The notes under the pieces: model-generated
The model's database searches: none
Seen by the model: the letters and a program-made list of their open reading frames with translations, nothing else
What the model was told of the DNA's origin: nothing
Position numbers and translations under genes: made by a program
Shown: positions 25,578 through 35,177 of the stretch, piece after piece
Layout: every line of letters begins with the position of its first letter
Position numbering within the stretch: the first letter of the stretch is position 1
NCBI GenBank assembly: GCA_036381595.1
Contig: DASVCN010000020.1
Span: 1-64,000 of the forward strand
Reading direction: 5' to 3'
Length of the DNA: 64,000 bases
Source: Trueperaceae bacterium
Lineage (GTDB): Bacteria; Deinococcota; Deinococci; Deinococcales; Trueperaceae

Positions 25578-26777
25578 CTAGCGGGAAGGCGCGACGGTTC
25601 CCAGGTCGTACTTGCGCATTATGAACAGCGCCAACAGCGCCGCCGGGACGACGAAAGTGAAGCTCAGCGCCAGCGCGGGAGTGAGGCCGAGGAGCTGTTG
25701 GAAGGCGCCGAAACCTACGTAGAGGACGCCCGCCATGCCCCAGGTGAACCCCATCAGCATGCCGGAGGCGCTGGCGACCGCGTGCGGCGCGAGGTCCTGT
25801 GCGCTCACCAGCAGCAGCGGTATGGCGCCGTTGGTGAACATCCCGGCCAGCGCCGCCAGGGCGTAGAAACCGAGGGTGCCTGGGCTGACCAGCAGGGTGG
25901 AGAGGAGCAGCGGGGCGGCCAGCAGCATGCTGCCGGTCGCGAGCTTGGCGCGTCCCATTCGCCCCTCCAGTGAACCCGCGAGGAAGACGCCGGCAGAGGC
26001 CGCGGCCGAGTAGGCGAACAGCGTCCAGCCGATGACGGCCGACTCGGTGTCGAAGCCACGTACGTTCACGAGGTAGAGCGGCATGGCATTGGTGAAACTT
26101 ATGAAGGCGACGGCTCGCATCGTGCCCGCCAGGGCCAACAGCCCGACAGGTCCGGTGAACAGCGAACGGTCGAAGATGCGCGGCCGGGCGCTCGCCTGCG
26201 GTTGCGTCTGACGCGGCGTCAGGAACAGGAGCAGGAGGCCGAGGATCACGCCGACGACAGCCAACCAGGGCACGTAGCCGATGCCGAACTGGCGGATGAC
26301 GTAGAGGACGACCACCGGCATGGCGGCGCTCCCGATGGGCCCCCCGGCCATGAACAGGCCCATGCCGAAGCCTTTCCGTTCGCCCACAGCGTGCACCATC
26401 GAAGCTGCCGCTGGGTGGAATATCGCCGAGCCGAGCCCGCCCACGGCGAGGAGCAGGAACAGCGACCAGACGGTGGGTACCACCGCCAGGAAGCTCATCA
26501 GCAACGAGCCCACTACCAGGCCCAGGGCCGCGGCGCGGCGTCTCCCCCAGCGATCGGCCAGGGCACCGGCGAACGCCTGCATCACGTTCGACGACAGCGA
26601 GATCAGAGCCACGAAGCCGGCCAGGGCCGCCTCTCCCAGGTCGAAACGTACCTGCAGGATGGGCAGGTAAACGGGCAGGACGTTGGTGAACGCGTCGTTG
26701 GCCGTGTGGGCGAGCGTGATCAGAAGTGCGAGGTTGACGCCGGTGACGACTCTGCGACGAGAGGAGTTGACGGTCAC
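25578..26777 (-). CDS. MFS transporter, fosmidomycin-resistance (Fsr)-like
   Basis: 399 residues with about 12 membrane helices. The N-terminal AHTANDAFTNVLPVYLPIL is the Fsr-type signature, and GALADRWGRRRAAA is the MFS loop 2-3 motif. Probable proton-driven exporter in the inner membrane; the substrate is unknown. The start is taken as GTG 26777 just before the first helix. The open frame upstream is Arg-rich and not part of the fold. Confidence 0.85.
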   Translation of the reverse strand: MTVNSSRRRVVTGVNLALLITLAHTANDAFTNVLPVYLPILQVRFDLGEAALAGFVALISLSSNVMQAFAGALADRWGRRRAAALGLVVGSLLMSFLAVVPTVWSLFLLLAVGGLGSAIFHPAAASMVHAVGERKGFGMGLFMAGGPIGSAAMPVVVLYVIRQFGIGYVPWLAVVGVILGLLLLFLTPRQTQPQASARPRIFDRSLFTGPVGLLALAGTMRAVAFISFTNAMPLYLVNVRGFDTESAVIGWTLFAYSAAASAGVFLAGSLEGRMGRAKLATGSMLLAAPLLLSTLLVSPGTLGFYALAALAGMFTNGAIPLLLVSAQDLAPHAVASASGMLMGFTWGMAGVLYVGFGAFQQLLGLTPALALSFTFVVPAALLALFIMRKYDLGTVAPSR

Positions 26778-26888
26778 GAGGTCGAGTCTACCGCCGCGCC
26801 GACGTCGAACTCGTCCTCGACGTCTCCTACGACCTCCTCGACGAGCAGGGAGAGGGCGGTCAGCGGGCACCCTCGTCGGAGGTGCCGG

Positions 26889-27341
26889 TCACCTGCTCAG
26901 CATCGGCGCCAGGTGCACCACCTCTTCGACGTAACGCCGGTCCCGCATCCGCTGGGCTACCAGTGAGCGGTGGCAGCTGAGCGCGTCCCGCTCGAAGCAC
27001 ATCAGACATGCCGCCTCCGGCGCGGTTCGCTCGGCGAGAGCAGCCACCAGATCGGGGCGGTCGTCGAGACGCCGCAGGTAAGCCTCACGATAGGCTTCCC
27101 AGTCTTTGTCCTTCTTGAGCAGGTCGCGGATAGGCTTGGGTGTTCCCAGGTCTCGCCAATGTTCGTAGGCTATGCCCGCTTCCGTGAGCGCCTCGGAGAG
27201 CCTGGTCTTGGAGAACCCGGCCTTGCGGCTGGCCGTTCGCTCCCGCACGTCGACGAGCAGAGACACGCCGTTCTCTCGCAGGCAGTCGATGAACTCCTGC
27301 GCCGTCGTCCCCTCGTAGCCGACCGTGAAGATGCGGGCCAC
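26889..27341 (-). CDS. DUF488 domain protein
   Basis: 150 residues, full-length for the family. Seen: TVGYEGTTAQEFIDCLRENG at the start, DVRERTASRKAGFSK and the C-terminal CFERDALSCHRSLVAQ motif. Biochemical role unknown. GTG start. Same strand as its neighbours but with gaps, so operon membership is unclear. Confidence 0.88.
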   Translation of the reverse strand: MARIFTVGYEGTTAQEFIDCLRENGVSLLVDVRERTASRKAGFSKTRLSEALTEAGIAYEHWRDLGTPKPIRDLLKKDKDWEAYREAYLRRLDDRPDLVAALAERTAPEAACLMCFERDALSCHRSLVAQRMRDRRYVEEVVHLAPMLSR

Positions 27342-27422
27342 GCCTTCGATTCTACAGAGCCCGGCTCCGCTTACCGGGAGACCAAGCTCAATGCCGGCGC
27401 GCTCCGGCCGCCAACCGGGTCG

Positions 27423-27761
27423 CTAGCTGGGCTGCAGGAGCTTGTCGGTCTTGGCTGCGAGCACGAAGTCGCTCTCGGTGAGCCCGTCGATCTTGTGGGT
27501 GAAGATCTCGACGCCCACCTTGCCCCACGACAGGTGGATGTCGGGGTGGTGACCCTGCTCCTCGGCCAGTTCGCCCAGCCTGTTGGTGAACTCGAGGGCC
27601 TGGCGGAAGTCCTCGAACTCGTAGGTCTTCTCCAGGTGGTGGTCGTTCACTACCCGCCAGCCGCCCCCGAGTCGCCGCTCGAGCTCCCGCAACTCCTCGC
27701 CTTCGAGCGGCGGCACGCCGCCCATGCACGGTACGCACTGCTTCGAAGCCAGATCGCTCAT
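27423..27761 (-). CDS. 4a-hydroxytetrahydrobiopterin dehydratase (PCD/DCoH)
   Basis: 112 residues. The conserved core EEQGHHPDIHLSWGKV followed by FTHKIDGLTESD matches pterin-4a-carbinolamine dehydratase, with the catalytic His pair and the D-x-T-H region. The ATG at 27761 follows GGAGGGAGC. The family recycles pterin cofactor for aromatic amino acid hydroxylases; none is visible in the window. The tandem repeat array lies directly upstream, between this start and the GNAT gene. Confidence 0.92.
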   Translation of the reverse strand: MSDLASKQCVPCMGGVPPLEGEELRELERRLGGGWRVVNDHHLEKTYEFEDFRQALEFTNRLGELAEEQGHHPDIHLSWGKVGVEIFTHKIDGLTESDFVLAAKTDKLLQPS

Positions 27762-27820
27762 GCTCGCTCCCTCCGGAACCAATTGCAGGGTACGGGTGAG
27801 GGGCGCAAGGCGCAACAGGC

Positions 27821-28036
27821 TGGACGACTCGGGGCAGAGCCCGCACCAGCTTGGACCAGTCGGGGCAGAGCCCGCACCAGCTTGGACGACTCGGGGCAGA
27901 GCCCGGCTCAGCCTGGACGACTCAGGGCAGAGCTCGCACCAGCTTGGACCAGTCGGGGCAGAGCTCGCACCAGCTTGGACGACTCGGGGCAGAGCCCGGC
28001 CCGGCCTGGACGACTCAGGGCAGAGGGCGCACCATA
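27821..28036. repeat. 31-bp tandem repeat, seven units
   Basis: Units start at 27821, 27852, 27883, 27914, 27945, 27976 and 28007, all exactly 31 bp apart. The core is TGGACGACTCGGGGCAGAGC then CCGCACCAGCT. Two sub-types mix: GGACGACTC and GGACCAGTC. Units are contiguous with no spacers, so this is not CRISPR. The last unit overlaps the 3' end and stop codon of the GNAT gene. The period is not a multiple of three, so no frame reads the array as a simple repeat protein. Confidence 0.9.
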
Positions 28037-28626
28037 CGCACGCTCCCCTCCGTGCCGGCGTCGAAATCGTTGAAGCCCAGGGCGCGGTAGAACGCCCGCG
28101 CTCCGTCGTTGCGGGGATCGAGACCCAGGTGGACGCCCGGTGAACCGGCCCGGGCGATCATGCCGAGGAACCTCTCCATCATCGCGCGGCCGTGCCCCTG
28201 CCGCTGGGCCCTGGGAAGCAGGTCGATGTGGAGGTGCGAGGGGAAAACGTCGAGCCACTCCGGGTACTCCTGCCGGGGGAAGTGGACCTGGTGGTAGATG
28301 TGGTCGGCTGCAGTCCATGCCTCGCGGTCGGGGTTCGGGAGAGGCAGCTTCGCCTGCAGCGGCGGCAGCCAGAGCTCGATCATCCGTCGCCTGAAATCGC
28401 GCGTGTCGAGCGCCCCTACGACGTAACCGCACACCCCGGCTTCGTCCTCCAGCACGAAGGCGTGTTCGGGCTCGAGCGTCACGTAGGGCGCCGCGTACAG
28501 ATGTCCGGGCAGCAGCGGGTCGGCGTAGAGGTGCGAGGCGTCGCTCCCGGCGTCCCCGGTGAGCAGGCAGATCTCGTAGACCGCGTCCAGGTCATCCGGC
28601 CGGCAGAGACGAACCTTCGCTTCCAT
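28015..28626 (-). CDS. GNAT family N-acetyltransferase
   Basis: 203 residues. GNAT fold with the acetyl-CoA loop RAQRQGHGRAMM and the C-terminal NDGARAFYRALGF. Relatives include O-GlcNAcase-associated and general protein or metabolite acetyltransferases; the substrate is unknown. The final codons and the TGA lie inside a unit of the 31-bp repeat. The 3' end of this gene may therefore be where the array began, or the array may have replaced the original end. Confidence 0.88.
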   Translation of the reverse strand: MEAKVRLCRPDDLDAVYEICLLTGDAGSDASHLYADPLLPGHLYAAPYVTLEPEHAFVLEDEAGVCGYVVGALDTRDFRRRMIELWLPPLQAKLPLPNPDREAWTAADHIYHQVHFPRQEYPEWLDVFPSHLHIDLLPRAQRQGHGRAMMERFLGMIARAGSPGVHLGLDPRNDGARAFYRALGFNDFDAGTEGSVRMVRPLP

Positions 28627-28669
28627 CAGCGCACCTCGACTTCCTGACCCCTAGAGCTCCGGGCCGCTG

Positions 28670-29509
28670 CTACGACATCCTCCGCACCGGGTTGGTCAGC
28701 CGGCCCAGACCTTCGATCCGGCACTCGGCGACGTCGCCGTTCTCGATCACCACCGCGCCGGGAGTTCCGGTGCTGATGATGTCACCCGGGAAGAGGGTGG
28801 CCACGTGGGAGTGGAACGAGACCAGCTCGAACGGCGGGAAGGCCATGTCCGAGACCACGTTCTCACGGTGGAGCCGGCCGTTCTTGTAGGTTCCCACCTT
28901 CAGTTTCGAGATATCACCGATCTCGTCGAGCGTGACCAGCTGGGGCCCGAACGAGAAGAACGTGTTGAAGTTCTTCGCCCGGGTGAGGAAGCGCGGGTTG
29001 CGTTGGAGGATGTCCTCCGCCGTCATGTCGATTACCAGGCACACGCCGGCGATGTAGTCGGTCACCTCGTCACTGCTCACGTGGCGGCATTCGCGACCGA
29101 TGACCACGCCCAGTTCCGCCTCGGCGGTCACCCGCTCGGACTGGGGCGGCAGCAGTATCTTGTCCCCCTGGCCGATGATCGTCTGCTCGCCCTTGATGAA
29201 GCTCGCCGGCTCGGTGGGGTAGGGGGCGCCGAGGTCGTCGGCGTGCGCCTTGTAGTTGAGGCCGATGCCCCAGATCTTCTTAGGGTGGCGGTAGAGCGGG
29301 CAGAAGGTCGTCGTCTCCTCGTCGAGCACCGGCAGATCACGAGCCTGCTCCACCAGCCGCGGGCTCAACCCCCTCTGTACGAGCGAGAGCAGGTCGTTTG
29401 GCCAGGAAGTGCCGTGGTGGGCGTTGACGGTGCTGACAGGGACGACACCGCGACCGGTTACGACGGCGGCCTCTTCCTTGCCGTTGTTGCGTATCGTTGC
29501 GAAGCGCAT
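28670..29509 (-). CDS. Fumarylacetoacetate hydrolase family protein
   Basis: 279 residues with a short N-terminal domain and the FAH catalytic domain from about residue 80. Seen: GIGLNYKAHADDLG, the metal-binding Glu in VTAEAELGVVIG, and PGDIISTGTPGAV. Relatives act on 2-keto-3-deoxy sugar acids, acylpyruvates or ureidoglycolate. Only distantly like the shorter FAH protein at 21291. The ATG has GGAGTC upstream. Divergent from the aldo/keto reductase at 29613. Confidence 0.87.
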   Translation of the reverse strand: MRFATIRNNGKEEAAVVTGRGVVPVSTVNAHHGTSWPNDLLSLVQRGLSPRLVEQARDLPVLDEETTTFCPLYRHPKKIWGIGLNYKAHADDLGAPYPTEPASFIKGEQTIIGQGDKILLPPQSERVTAEAELGVVIGRECRHVSSDEVTDYIAGVCLVIDMTAEDILQRNPRFLTRAKNFNTFFSFGPQLVTLDEIGDISKLKVGTYKNGRLHRENVVSDMAFPPFELVSFHSHVATLFPGDIISTGTPGAVVIENGDVAECRIEGLGRLTNPVRRMS

Positions 29510-29612
29510 ATAGAGACTCCTTGCTGGACTCCGGACGGTGCCGGTTCGACGCCCCCTACCATCGCACTCGGCACCGAAGTTGATAGCCTACGGCAGGATC
29601 GGGAGAGATCGT

Positions 29613-30653
29613 ATGGCCGACGAACCTTACATACCAGCAGCAGACAGATACGAGCGCATGACCTACAACCGGACGGGCCGGAGCGGGCTCAAGCTGCCGG
29701 CACTGTCGCTGGGCCTATGGCACAACTTCGGGGGAACCAGCAGCTTCGAACGCGGCCGGGAGATGATCCGGCGAGCCTTCGACCTGGGCATCACCCACTT
29801 CGACCTGGCCAACAACTACGGGCCGCCGCCCGGGTCCGCCGAGGAGAACTTCGGCGAGATCATGAGGAAGGACCTGCGCCCCTTCAGGGAGGAGCTGGTC
29901 GTATCGACCAAGGCTGGTTACCTGATGCACCCGGGACCTTACGGCGAGTGGGGCTCCCGCAAGTACCTCCTCTCCAGCCTCGACGCCAGCCTCCGCCGCA
30001 TGGGTCTCGACCACGTGGACATCTTCTACTCGCACCGGTTCGACCCCGAAACACCCCTGGAGGAGACCATGGGGGCGTTGGCGAGTGCTGTGCAGCAGGG
30101 CAAGGCGCTCTACGTGGGCATCTCCTCCTACTCGGCGGCCAAGACTCGGGAGGCGGTCGCTCTGCTCTCGGAGATGGGGGTACGTTGCCTCATCCACCAG
30201 CCTTCCTATTCGATGCTCAACCGCTGGATCGAAGGGGAGCTGCTCGACACGCTGGGGGAGCTTGGCGTGGGCTGCATCGCCTTCTCGCCACTAGCCCAGG
30301 GGATGCTCACCCCTAAATACCTGCACGGGGTGCCGGAGGGGGCCAGGGCCAACAACGCCCCCAGCTTCAGGACCTCCCAGTTCCTGAACGAGGAGAACCT
30401 GCGGAGGATCCGCGGGCTCGACGAGATCGCCAGGCGCCGCGGGCAGAGCCTCGCGCAGATGGCCCTCGCCTGGGTACTGCGCGACGAACGCGTAACCTCT
30501 GCCCTCATCGGAGCGAGCAGACCGGAGCAGATCGACGAGAACGTGCGGGCGCTGGAGAACGGCGAGTTCAGCCAGGAGGAGCTGAACGAGATCGATCGTT
30601 TCGCCCAGGAGGGTGACGTGAACATCTGGAGGCAGTCGAGCGAGGCCGGTTGA
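29613..30653 (+). CDS. Aldo/keto reductase, YghZ/glyceraldehyde-3-phosphate reductase type
   Basis: 346 residues, the same length as E. coli YghZ. The AKR tetrad is visible: HFDLANNYGPP (Asp/Tyr), STKAGYLM (Lys) and FYSHRF (His). The N-terminal YERMTYNRTGRSGLKLPALS and the C-terminal ALIGASRPEQIDENV fit the Kv-beta/YghZ group. NADPH-dependent reduction of L-glyceraldehyde 3-phosphate or methylglyoxal is likely. The ATG at 29613 is chosen from the family N-terminus. Confidence 0.88.
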   Translation: MADEPYIPAADRYERMTYNRTGRSGLKLPALSLGLWHNFGGTSSFERGREMIRRAFDLGITHFDLANNYGPPPGSAEENFGEIMRKDLRPFREELVVSTKAGYLMHPGPYGEWGSRKYLLSSLDASLRRMGLDHVDIFYSHRFDPETPLEETMGALASAVQQGKALYVGISSYSAAKTREAVALLSEMGVRCLIHQPSYSMLNRWIEGELLDTLGELGVGCIAFSPLAQGMLTPKYLHGVPEGARANNAPSFRTSQFLNEENLRRIRGLDEIARRRGQSLAQMALAWVLRDERVTSALIGASRPEQIDENVRALENGEFSQEELNEIDRFAQEGDVNIWRQSSEAG

Positions 30654-30681
30654 AGTCACCCCTCGGAAGGAGTGGGAACTC

Positions 30682-30960
30682 ATGTGCAGGAACATCAGGA
30701 CGCTCTACAACTTCGAGCCGCCGGCGACCGACGAGGAAGTGCGGCTGGCGTCGCTGCAGTTCGTACGCAAGGTGAGCGGCTTCACCAGGCCGTCGAAGGT
30801 GAACGAGGAGGCTTTCGACCTCGCCGTGGGCCGGATCAGCGCGGTCGTCAGGGAACTGCTCGACTCGCTCGAGACGAGCGCGCCCCCCAAGGACAGGGAG
30901 GAGGAAGCCGCCAAGGCGCGAGCCAAGGCGGCGGTCCGCTACGGGCAGGCGCCAGGGTAG
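30682..30960 (+). CDS. DUF2277 domain protein
   Basis: 92 residues starting MCRNIRTLYNFEPPATDEEV, the diagnostic opening of DUF2277, with the conserved QFVRKVSGFTRPS. GGAAGGAG precedes the ATG. Function unknown. It follows the aldo/keto reductase by 28 nt and may be cotranscribed. Confidence 0.92.
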   Translation: MCRNIRTLYNFEPPATDEEVRLASLQFVRKVSGFTRPSKVNEEAFDLAVGRISAVVRELLDSLETSAPPKDREEEAAKARAKAAVRYGQAPG

Positions 30961-31003
30961 GGGCCAGGGTAGCGGCTGCTGCGCGGTCCCGGTAGGCGAC
31001 CCC

Positions 31004-33385
31004 TCAGGTAGTCGTCTCCGGCTGCTCCTCCCCCTCGCCGGCCAGGTAGAGCCAGGTCTCCAGGACGGTATCGGGGTTGAGTGAGATCGAGTCGATCCCG
31101 CGCTCGAGCAGCCAGCGGGCGAACTCGGGATGGTCCGACGGCCCCTGACCGCAGATGCCCACGTACTTCCCTGCCCGCTTGCAGGCGCCGATCGCCGCCT
31201 CCAGCAGAGCCAGCACCGCCGGGTCCTGCTCGTCGAAGAGGTCGGCTACCAGCCCGGAATCGCGGTCGATGGCGAGGGTCAACTGCGTGAGGTCGTTCGA
31301 GCCGATCGAGAAGCCGTCGACGCGCTCGAGGAAGGCGTCCGCCAGGACGGCGTTCGACGGGACCTCACACATCATGATCACCTCGAGGCCGTTGACCCCG
31401 CGTTGCAGGCCGTGACCCGCCATGATCTCGAGTACCTCGTCGAGCTCGCTCACGGCCCGCACGAACGGCACCATCACCTTCACGTTGGTGAGGCCCATCT
31501 CGTCGCGGACCCGCCGCAACGCCTCGCACTCCATCGCGAAACAGGGGGCGAACGCGGCCGAGCGGTAACGGGAGGCGCCGCGGAAGCCGATCATCGGGTT
31601 CTCCTCCGTCGGTTCGTAGCGGTCGCCGCCCAGCAGGTGGGCATACTCGTTCGACTTGAAGTCGGAGAGTCGCACGATCACCGGCTGCGGGGCGAAGGCT
31701 GCGGCGATAGTGGCAACGCCCTCGGCTAGCTTGCCGACGAAGAACTCCCTCGCCGAACCATAGGGTGCGATTCGCTGTGCCACTTCGTCACGCACCTCCT
31801 CCGGCAGGTCGGGATAGTCGAGGAGAGCCTGCGGGTGAACGCCGATGGCGTTGTTGACGACGAACTCGATCCGGGCGAGGCCCACACCTCGGTGGGGCAG
31901 GCCGGCGAAGGCGAACGCCCGCTCGGGCGTGGCGACGTTCATCATGATATCGACAGGCAGCTCCGGCATCCGCCCGAGCTCCACCGTGCTCCTTTCGAAG
32001 CGCGGCCTGCCGGCGAAGACCAGCCCCTCGTCCCCCTCGGCGCAGCAGACGGTAACGTCACCGCCGTCACGCAGGCGCGAGGTGGCGTCACCGCACCCCA
32101 CTACCGCCGGCACGCCCATCTCCCGGGCGATGATCGCGGCGTGACAGGTCCTGCCGCCGCGGTTGGTGACGATCGCCGCTGCACGTTTCATCACCGGTTC
32201 CCAGTCGGGATCGGTCATGTCGGCCACGAGGACGTCGCCGTCTCGCACCCGGCTCATCTCCCGCGGGTCCGAGATCACCCGGGCCGGTCCCGTCGCGATC
32301 CGCGAGCCGACCGCGCGCCCTCGGGCGACGACCGGGGTGCGCTCGAGCATCCGGAACCGCTCGAGCACCTGACCCTCTCGGCTCTGCACCGTCTCGGGCC
32401 GCGCCTGGAGGATGTAGATCTTCCCGTCGAGGCCGTCCTTTGCCCACTCGATGTCCATCGGGCGGCGGTAGTGTTCCTCGATTGCCAGGGCCTGGCGGCC
32501 CAGTTCGGCCAGCTCCTCGTCGGTTAGGGCGAACAGGAGCTGCTGCTCGCGGGGGACCTCGGCGGTTTCGACGGTCCCGCCGCCGTCGCGCGCGTAGATC
32601 ATCCTCTGCCGCTTGTTGCCCAGTCGCCTGGAGAGCAGCGCCCGGTCACCCCTCCGCAGGGCGGGCTTGTACAGGTAGAACTCGTCCGGGTCCACCGCGC
32701 CTTGCACCAGCAGTTCGCCCAATCCGTAGGCAGCGGTGACGAAGACCGCGTCGCGGAAGCCCGACTCGGTGTCGAGGGTGAAGGCGACTCCGCTCGCTCC
32801 CAGGTCGCTGCGCACCATCCGCTGGACTCCGGCCGACAGGGCGACCTCGGCGTGATCGAAGTCGTGGTGCACGCGGTAGGCGATTGCTCGGTCGGTGAAC
32901 AGCGAGGCGAAAACGGAGCGGATGGAAGCGAGCACGTTCTCTACCCCGCGAACGTTCAGGATCGTCTCCTGCTGACCGGCGAACGAAGCCTCGGGCAGGT
33001 CCTCGGCGGTTGCCGAGGAGCGGACGGCAACCGACAGGTCCACCGGTCCTTCCCGCTCGAGTTCGGCGTACGCTTCCCTTACGGCCCGCTCGAGACCCGC
33101 CGGGAGCGGCGCCTGTTCGATCGCCTCCCGTATCGAGCGTCCCGCCTCCGCCAACGCCACCACGTCGGCCACATCGAGCGTACGCAAACGTTCCTCTATC
33201 CGGCGATCGAGGTCGTCTTGCGCCAGGAACTCACGGAACGCCGAGGCGGTCGTTGCGAAACCGGAGGGCACACGAACTCCGGCCCCCTGCAGGTTGGCGA
33301 TCATCTCGCCGATCGAGGCGTTCTTGCCGCCTACCTCCTCGATGTCGGTCATGCCCAGCTCGTCGAAACGGCGTATGTAGACCAC
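31004..33385 (-). CDS. ppsA: Phosphoenolpyruvate synthase (pyruvate, water dikinase)
   Basis: 793 residues, typical length. Converts pyruvate and ATP to PEP, AMP and phosphate for gluconeogenesis. Seen: an N-terminal ATP-grasp domain ([30 protein letters not shown]), the swivelling phospho-His in [15 protein letters not shown] (H415, with the regulatory Thr413 two residues before) and the C-terminal PEP-binding barrel with [14 protein letters not shown] start. Divergently paired with its regulator at 33587, which modifies that Thr. Confidence 0.97.
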   Translation of the reverse strand: MVYIRRFDELGMTDIEEVGGKNASIGEMIANLQGAGVRVPSGFATTASAFREFLAQDDLDRRIEERLRTLDVADVVALAEAGRSIREAIEQAPLPAGLERAVREAYAELEREGPVDLSVAVRSSATAEDLPEASFAGQQETILNVRGVENVLASIRSVFASLFTDRAIAYRVHHDFDHAEVALSAGVQRMVRSDLGASGVAFTLDTESGFRDAVFVTAAYGLGELLVQGAVDPDEFYLYKPALRRGDRALLSRRLGNKRQRMIYARDGGGTVETAEVPREQQLLFALTDEELAELGRQALAIEEHYRRPMDIEWAKDGLDGKIYILQARPETVQSREGQVLERFRMLERTPVVARGRAVGSRIATGPARVISDPREMSRVRDGDVLVADMTDPDWEPVMKRAAAIVTNRGGRTCHAAIIAREMGVPAVVGCGDATSRLRDGGDVTVCCAEGDEGLVFAGRPRFERSTVELGRMPELPVDIMMNVATPERAFAFAGLPHRGVGLARIEFVVNNAIGVHPQALLDYPDLPEEVRDEVAQRIAPYGSAREFFVGKLAEGVATIAAAFAPQPVIVRLSDFKSNEYAHLLGGDRYEPTEENPMIGFRGASRYRSAAFAPCFAMECEALRRVRDEMGLTNVKVMVPFVRAVSELDEVLEIMAGHGLQRGVNGLEVIMMCEVPSNAVLADAFLERVDGFSIGSNDLTQLTLAIDRDSGLVADLFDEQDPAVLALLEAAIGACKRAGKYVGICGQGPSDHPEFARWLLERGIDSISLNPDTVLETWLYLAGEGEEQPETTT

Positions 33386-33586
33386 TGTCTGCCTCTCCGG
33401 GTCGGGCCCCGCCCACCCTCTTGCCAGGTTGGGAGCAATTCGAATGACAGGATAGAGAATCGAACCGCCCCTGCACCCGGCATCTCACACAGAGTCACGT
33501 TGTCGCGTTGACGCCCACACCGCTCACGGCGCTCGTCATCGAGGCGCTAGAGTCGTTGGGGGGCCGGTTCCAGTTGGGGGTAGAGC

Positions 33587-34405
33587 GTGTTGAAGGTTTA
33601 CTTCGTTTCCGACCACACGGGCGTCACCGCCGAGATGCTGGGCCGCAGCCTGCTCTCCCGCTTCGACGATCTCGAGGCGCGCCTGGTCACCCGCTCCTTC
33701 GTCGACAGCATCGAGAAGGCCAAGGTTCTGGTCGACGAGATCAACCGGTCCGAGCACCCCGCCCTCGTCGTCTCGAGCATCTCCAAGGCCGAGGTTCGGA
33801 CCCAGATCGAGGAGGCCGAAGCGTTGGTGCTCGACCTGTTCGGCGCCTTCCTCGAGCCGCTGGCCTCGTTCCTGGGCCGCGAACCCCATCAACGGGTAGG
33901 GAGCTTCCACGGGCTGCGGAACGTGGCCCGCTACCAGGAGCGGATAGACGCGGTGGAGTTCGCGGTGGGGACCGACGACGGCCTGGGTACCAACAACTAC
34001 GATAAGGCCGATGTCATCCTCGTCGGCATCTCTCGGGTGGGCAAAACGCCTACCTGTCTCTACCTGGCCATGCACTACGGCCTCTACGCCGCCAACTACC
34101 CGCTGGCTGACGAGGACTTCGAACGCCACGATCTGCCACTGCCTTTGATGCCGTACCGGGAGAAGCTCTACGGTCTGACCATCGACCCGTTGCGCCTCCA
34201 GCAGATCCGCGAGGCCAGGCGGGGCGGGAGCGAGTACGCCTCCCTGCAGAGGTGCCGCTACGAGGTCGCTCGCGCCGAGTCGCTCTTCCGCCTGGTGGGC
34301 CTCGCCTATACCAACACCACCGTCGTGTCGGTCGAAGAGATCGCTGCCGGCCTCATGCAGGACGACCGCCTGGAACTGCGGCGTGGACGGACGCGGGAGT
34401 TGTAG
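33587..34405 (+). CDS. ppsR: PEP synthase regulatory kinase/phosphorylase (DUF299, PSRP)
   Basis: 272 residues. Bifunctional enzyme that uses ADP to phosphorylate, and phosphate to dephosphorylate, the Thr near the catalytic His of PEP synthase. Seen: the VSDHTGVTAE opening and the P-loop GISRVGKTPT (147-156), both diagnostic. The GTG start at 33587 gives the family N-terminus (MLKVYFVSDHTG). Divergent from ppsA across a 201-nt shared promoter region in which I could not assign clear promoters. Confidence 0.95.
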   Translation: MLKVYFVSDHTGVTAEMLGRSLLSRFDDLEARLVTRSFVDSIEKAKVLVDEINRSEHPALVVSSISKAEVRTQIEEAEALVLDLFGAFLEPLASFLGREPHQRVGSFHGLRNVARYQERIDAVEFAVGTDDGLGTNNYDKADVILVGISRVGKTPTCLYLAMHYGLYAANYPLADEDFERHDLPLPLMPYREKLYGLTIDPLRLQQIREARRGGSEYASLQRCRYEVARAESLFRLVGLAYTNTTVVSVEEIAAGLMQDDRLELRRGRTREL

Positions 34406-34412
34406 CGGATGA

Positions 34413-34441
34413 TTGACACGGTAGTTACGTGTAAATACACT
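34413..34441 (+). promoter_or_regulatory. Strong promoter with overlapping palindrome, upstream of VOC gene
   Basis: TTGACA (34413-34418), exactly 17 nt, then TACACT (34436-34441). An inverted repeat GTGTA-AA-TACAC (34429-34440) covers the end of the spacer and most of the -10, the usual place for a repressor operator. It lies 105 nt upstream of the VOC gene start. Confidence 0.65.
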
Positions 34442-34545
34442 TGCTTCAGTCCGGGAACGAGACGGGCCTCTCCGCCCCATCGAACGCGTCACTCTGGAGA
34501 CCCAGGTCTTCACATCCGGTCCCGGTAGGTCGGAAGGAGCAGGCC

Positions 34546-34992
34546 ATGGCCACGGCACACACCTATCTCAACTTCCCCGGCAACACCGAAGAGGCGTTCG
34601 AGTTCTACAGGTCGGTATTCGGCGGCGAGTTCACCAGCGTCGTGCGCTTCGGCGACTTCGGGCCGGCGAACAACGGCCAACTGGCGGAGGCCGACCGGGA
34701 CAAGATCATGCACATCGGGCTGAAGATCGGCGAGAACGACATGCTCATGGGCACCGACGCGCCGGAGTCGATGGGCTTCAAGGTAACCTTCGGCAACAAC
34801 AGCTACATCTACGTGGAGGCCGACTCGGCGGGGGACGCCGAACGGCTGTTCGGAGCGCTGTCGAAGGGTGGCAAGGTCGAGATGGAGCTTGCCAAGACCG
34901 AGTGGGCAGAGAAGTACGGCTCATTCACCGACAAGTTCGGAGTGCAGTGGATGATCAGCTACACCGGGGACGTCCAGTTCGGCGGCTACTGA
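34546..34992 (+). CDS. VOC family protein (PhnB/glyoxalase-like)
   Basis: 148 residues. The opening YLNFPGNTEEAFEFYRSVFG and the ending SFTDKFGVQWMISY are typical of the PhnB/3-demethylubiquinone-like VOC subfamily. The reaction is unknown. The ATG at 34546 has GGAAGGAG upstream. It has its own promoter with a likely operator, so expression seems regulated. Confidence 0.9.
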   Translation: MATAHTYLNFPGNTEEAFEFYRSVFGGEFTSVVRFGDFGPANNGQLAEADRDKIMHIGLKIGENDMLMGTDAPESMGFKVTFGNNSYIYVEADSAGDAERLFGALSKGGKVEMELAKTEWAEKYGSFTDKFGVQWMISYTGDVQFGGY

Positions 34993-35040
34993 TCCGGCGA
35001 GAATCCTCTGCCCGCGGCACTCAGGGGCGTCGCCCACGAG

Positions 35041-35169
35041 CTAGTCCTCCAGGCCGTACTCGATCCCCGTCAGCTCCTCGGAGACCCGCCTGGGCCGCTC
35101 CAGCGCATCGACATCTCGAGCCGCCCGGGGCGGCGTTTCCACCGCCAGATAGCGCGATACCTCCTCCAT
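35041..35169 (-). CDS. Small hypothetical protein downstream of an aldo/keto reductase
   Basis: 42 residues, beginning MEEVSRYLAVETPPRAARD, with ATG at 35169, 8 nt after the reductase stop and with an AAGG site. The composition is charged, without membrane segments. The sequence looks coding (GC3 bias) but no family is recognised. Could be chance. Confidence 0.35.
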   Translation of the reverse strand: MEEVSRYLAVETPPRAARDVDALERPRRVSEELTGIEYGLED

Positions 35170-35177
35170 CGGTGCCT

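Noticed and set aside
27821-28036. CRISPR array
   Set aside because: Repeat units are contiguous with no unique spacers, and no cas genes are present.
26970-28073. + strand frame with repeated SLDDSGQS/AWTSRGRA-like segments
   Set aside because: It is a read-through of the 31-bp DNA repeat plus antisense of DUF488 and pterin dehydratase. The period is not a multiple of three, so the protein repeat is an artefact of three-unit phasing.
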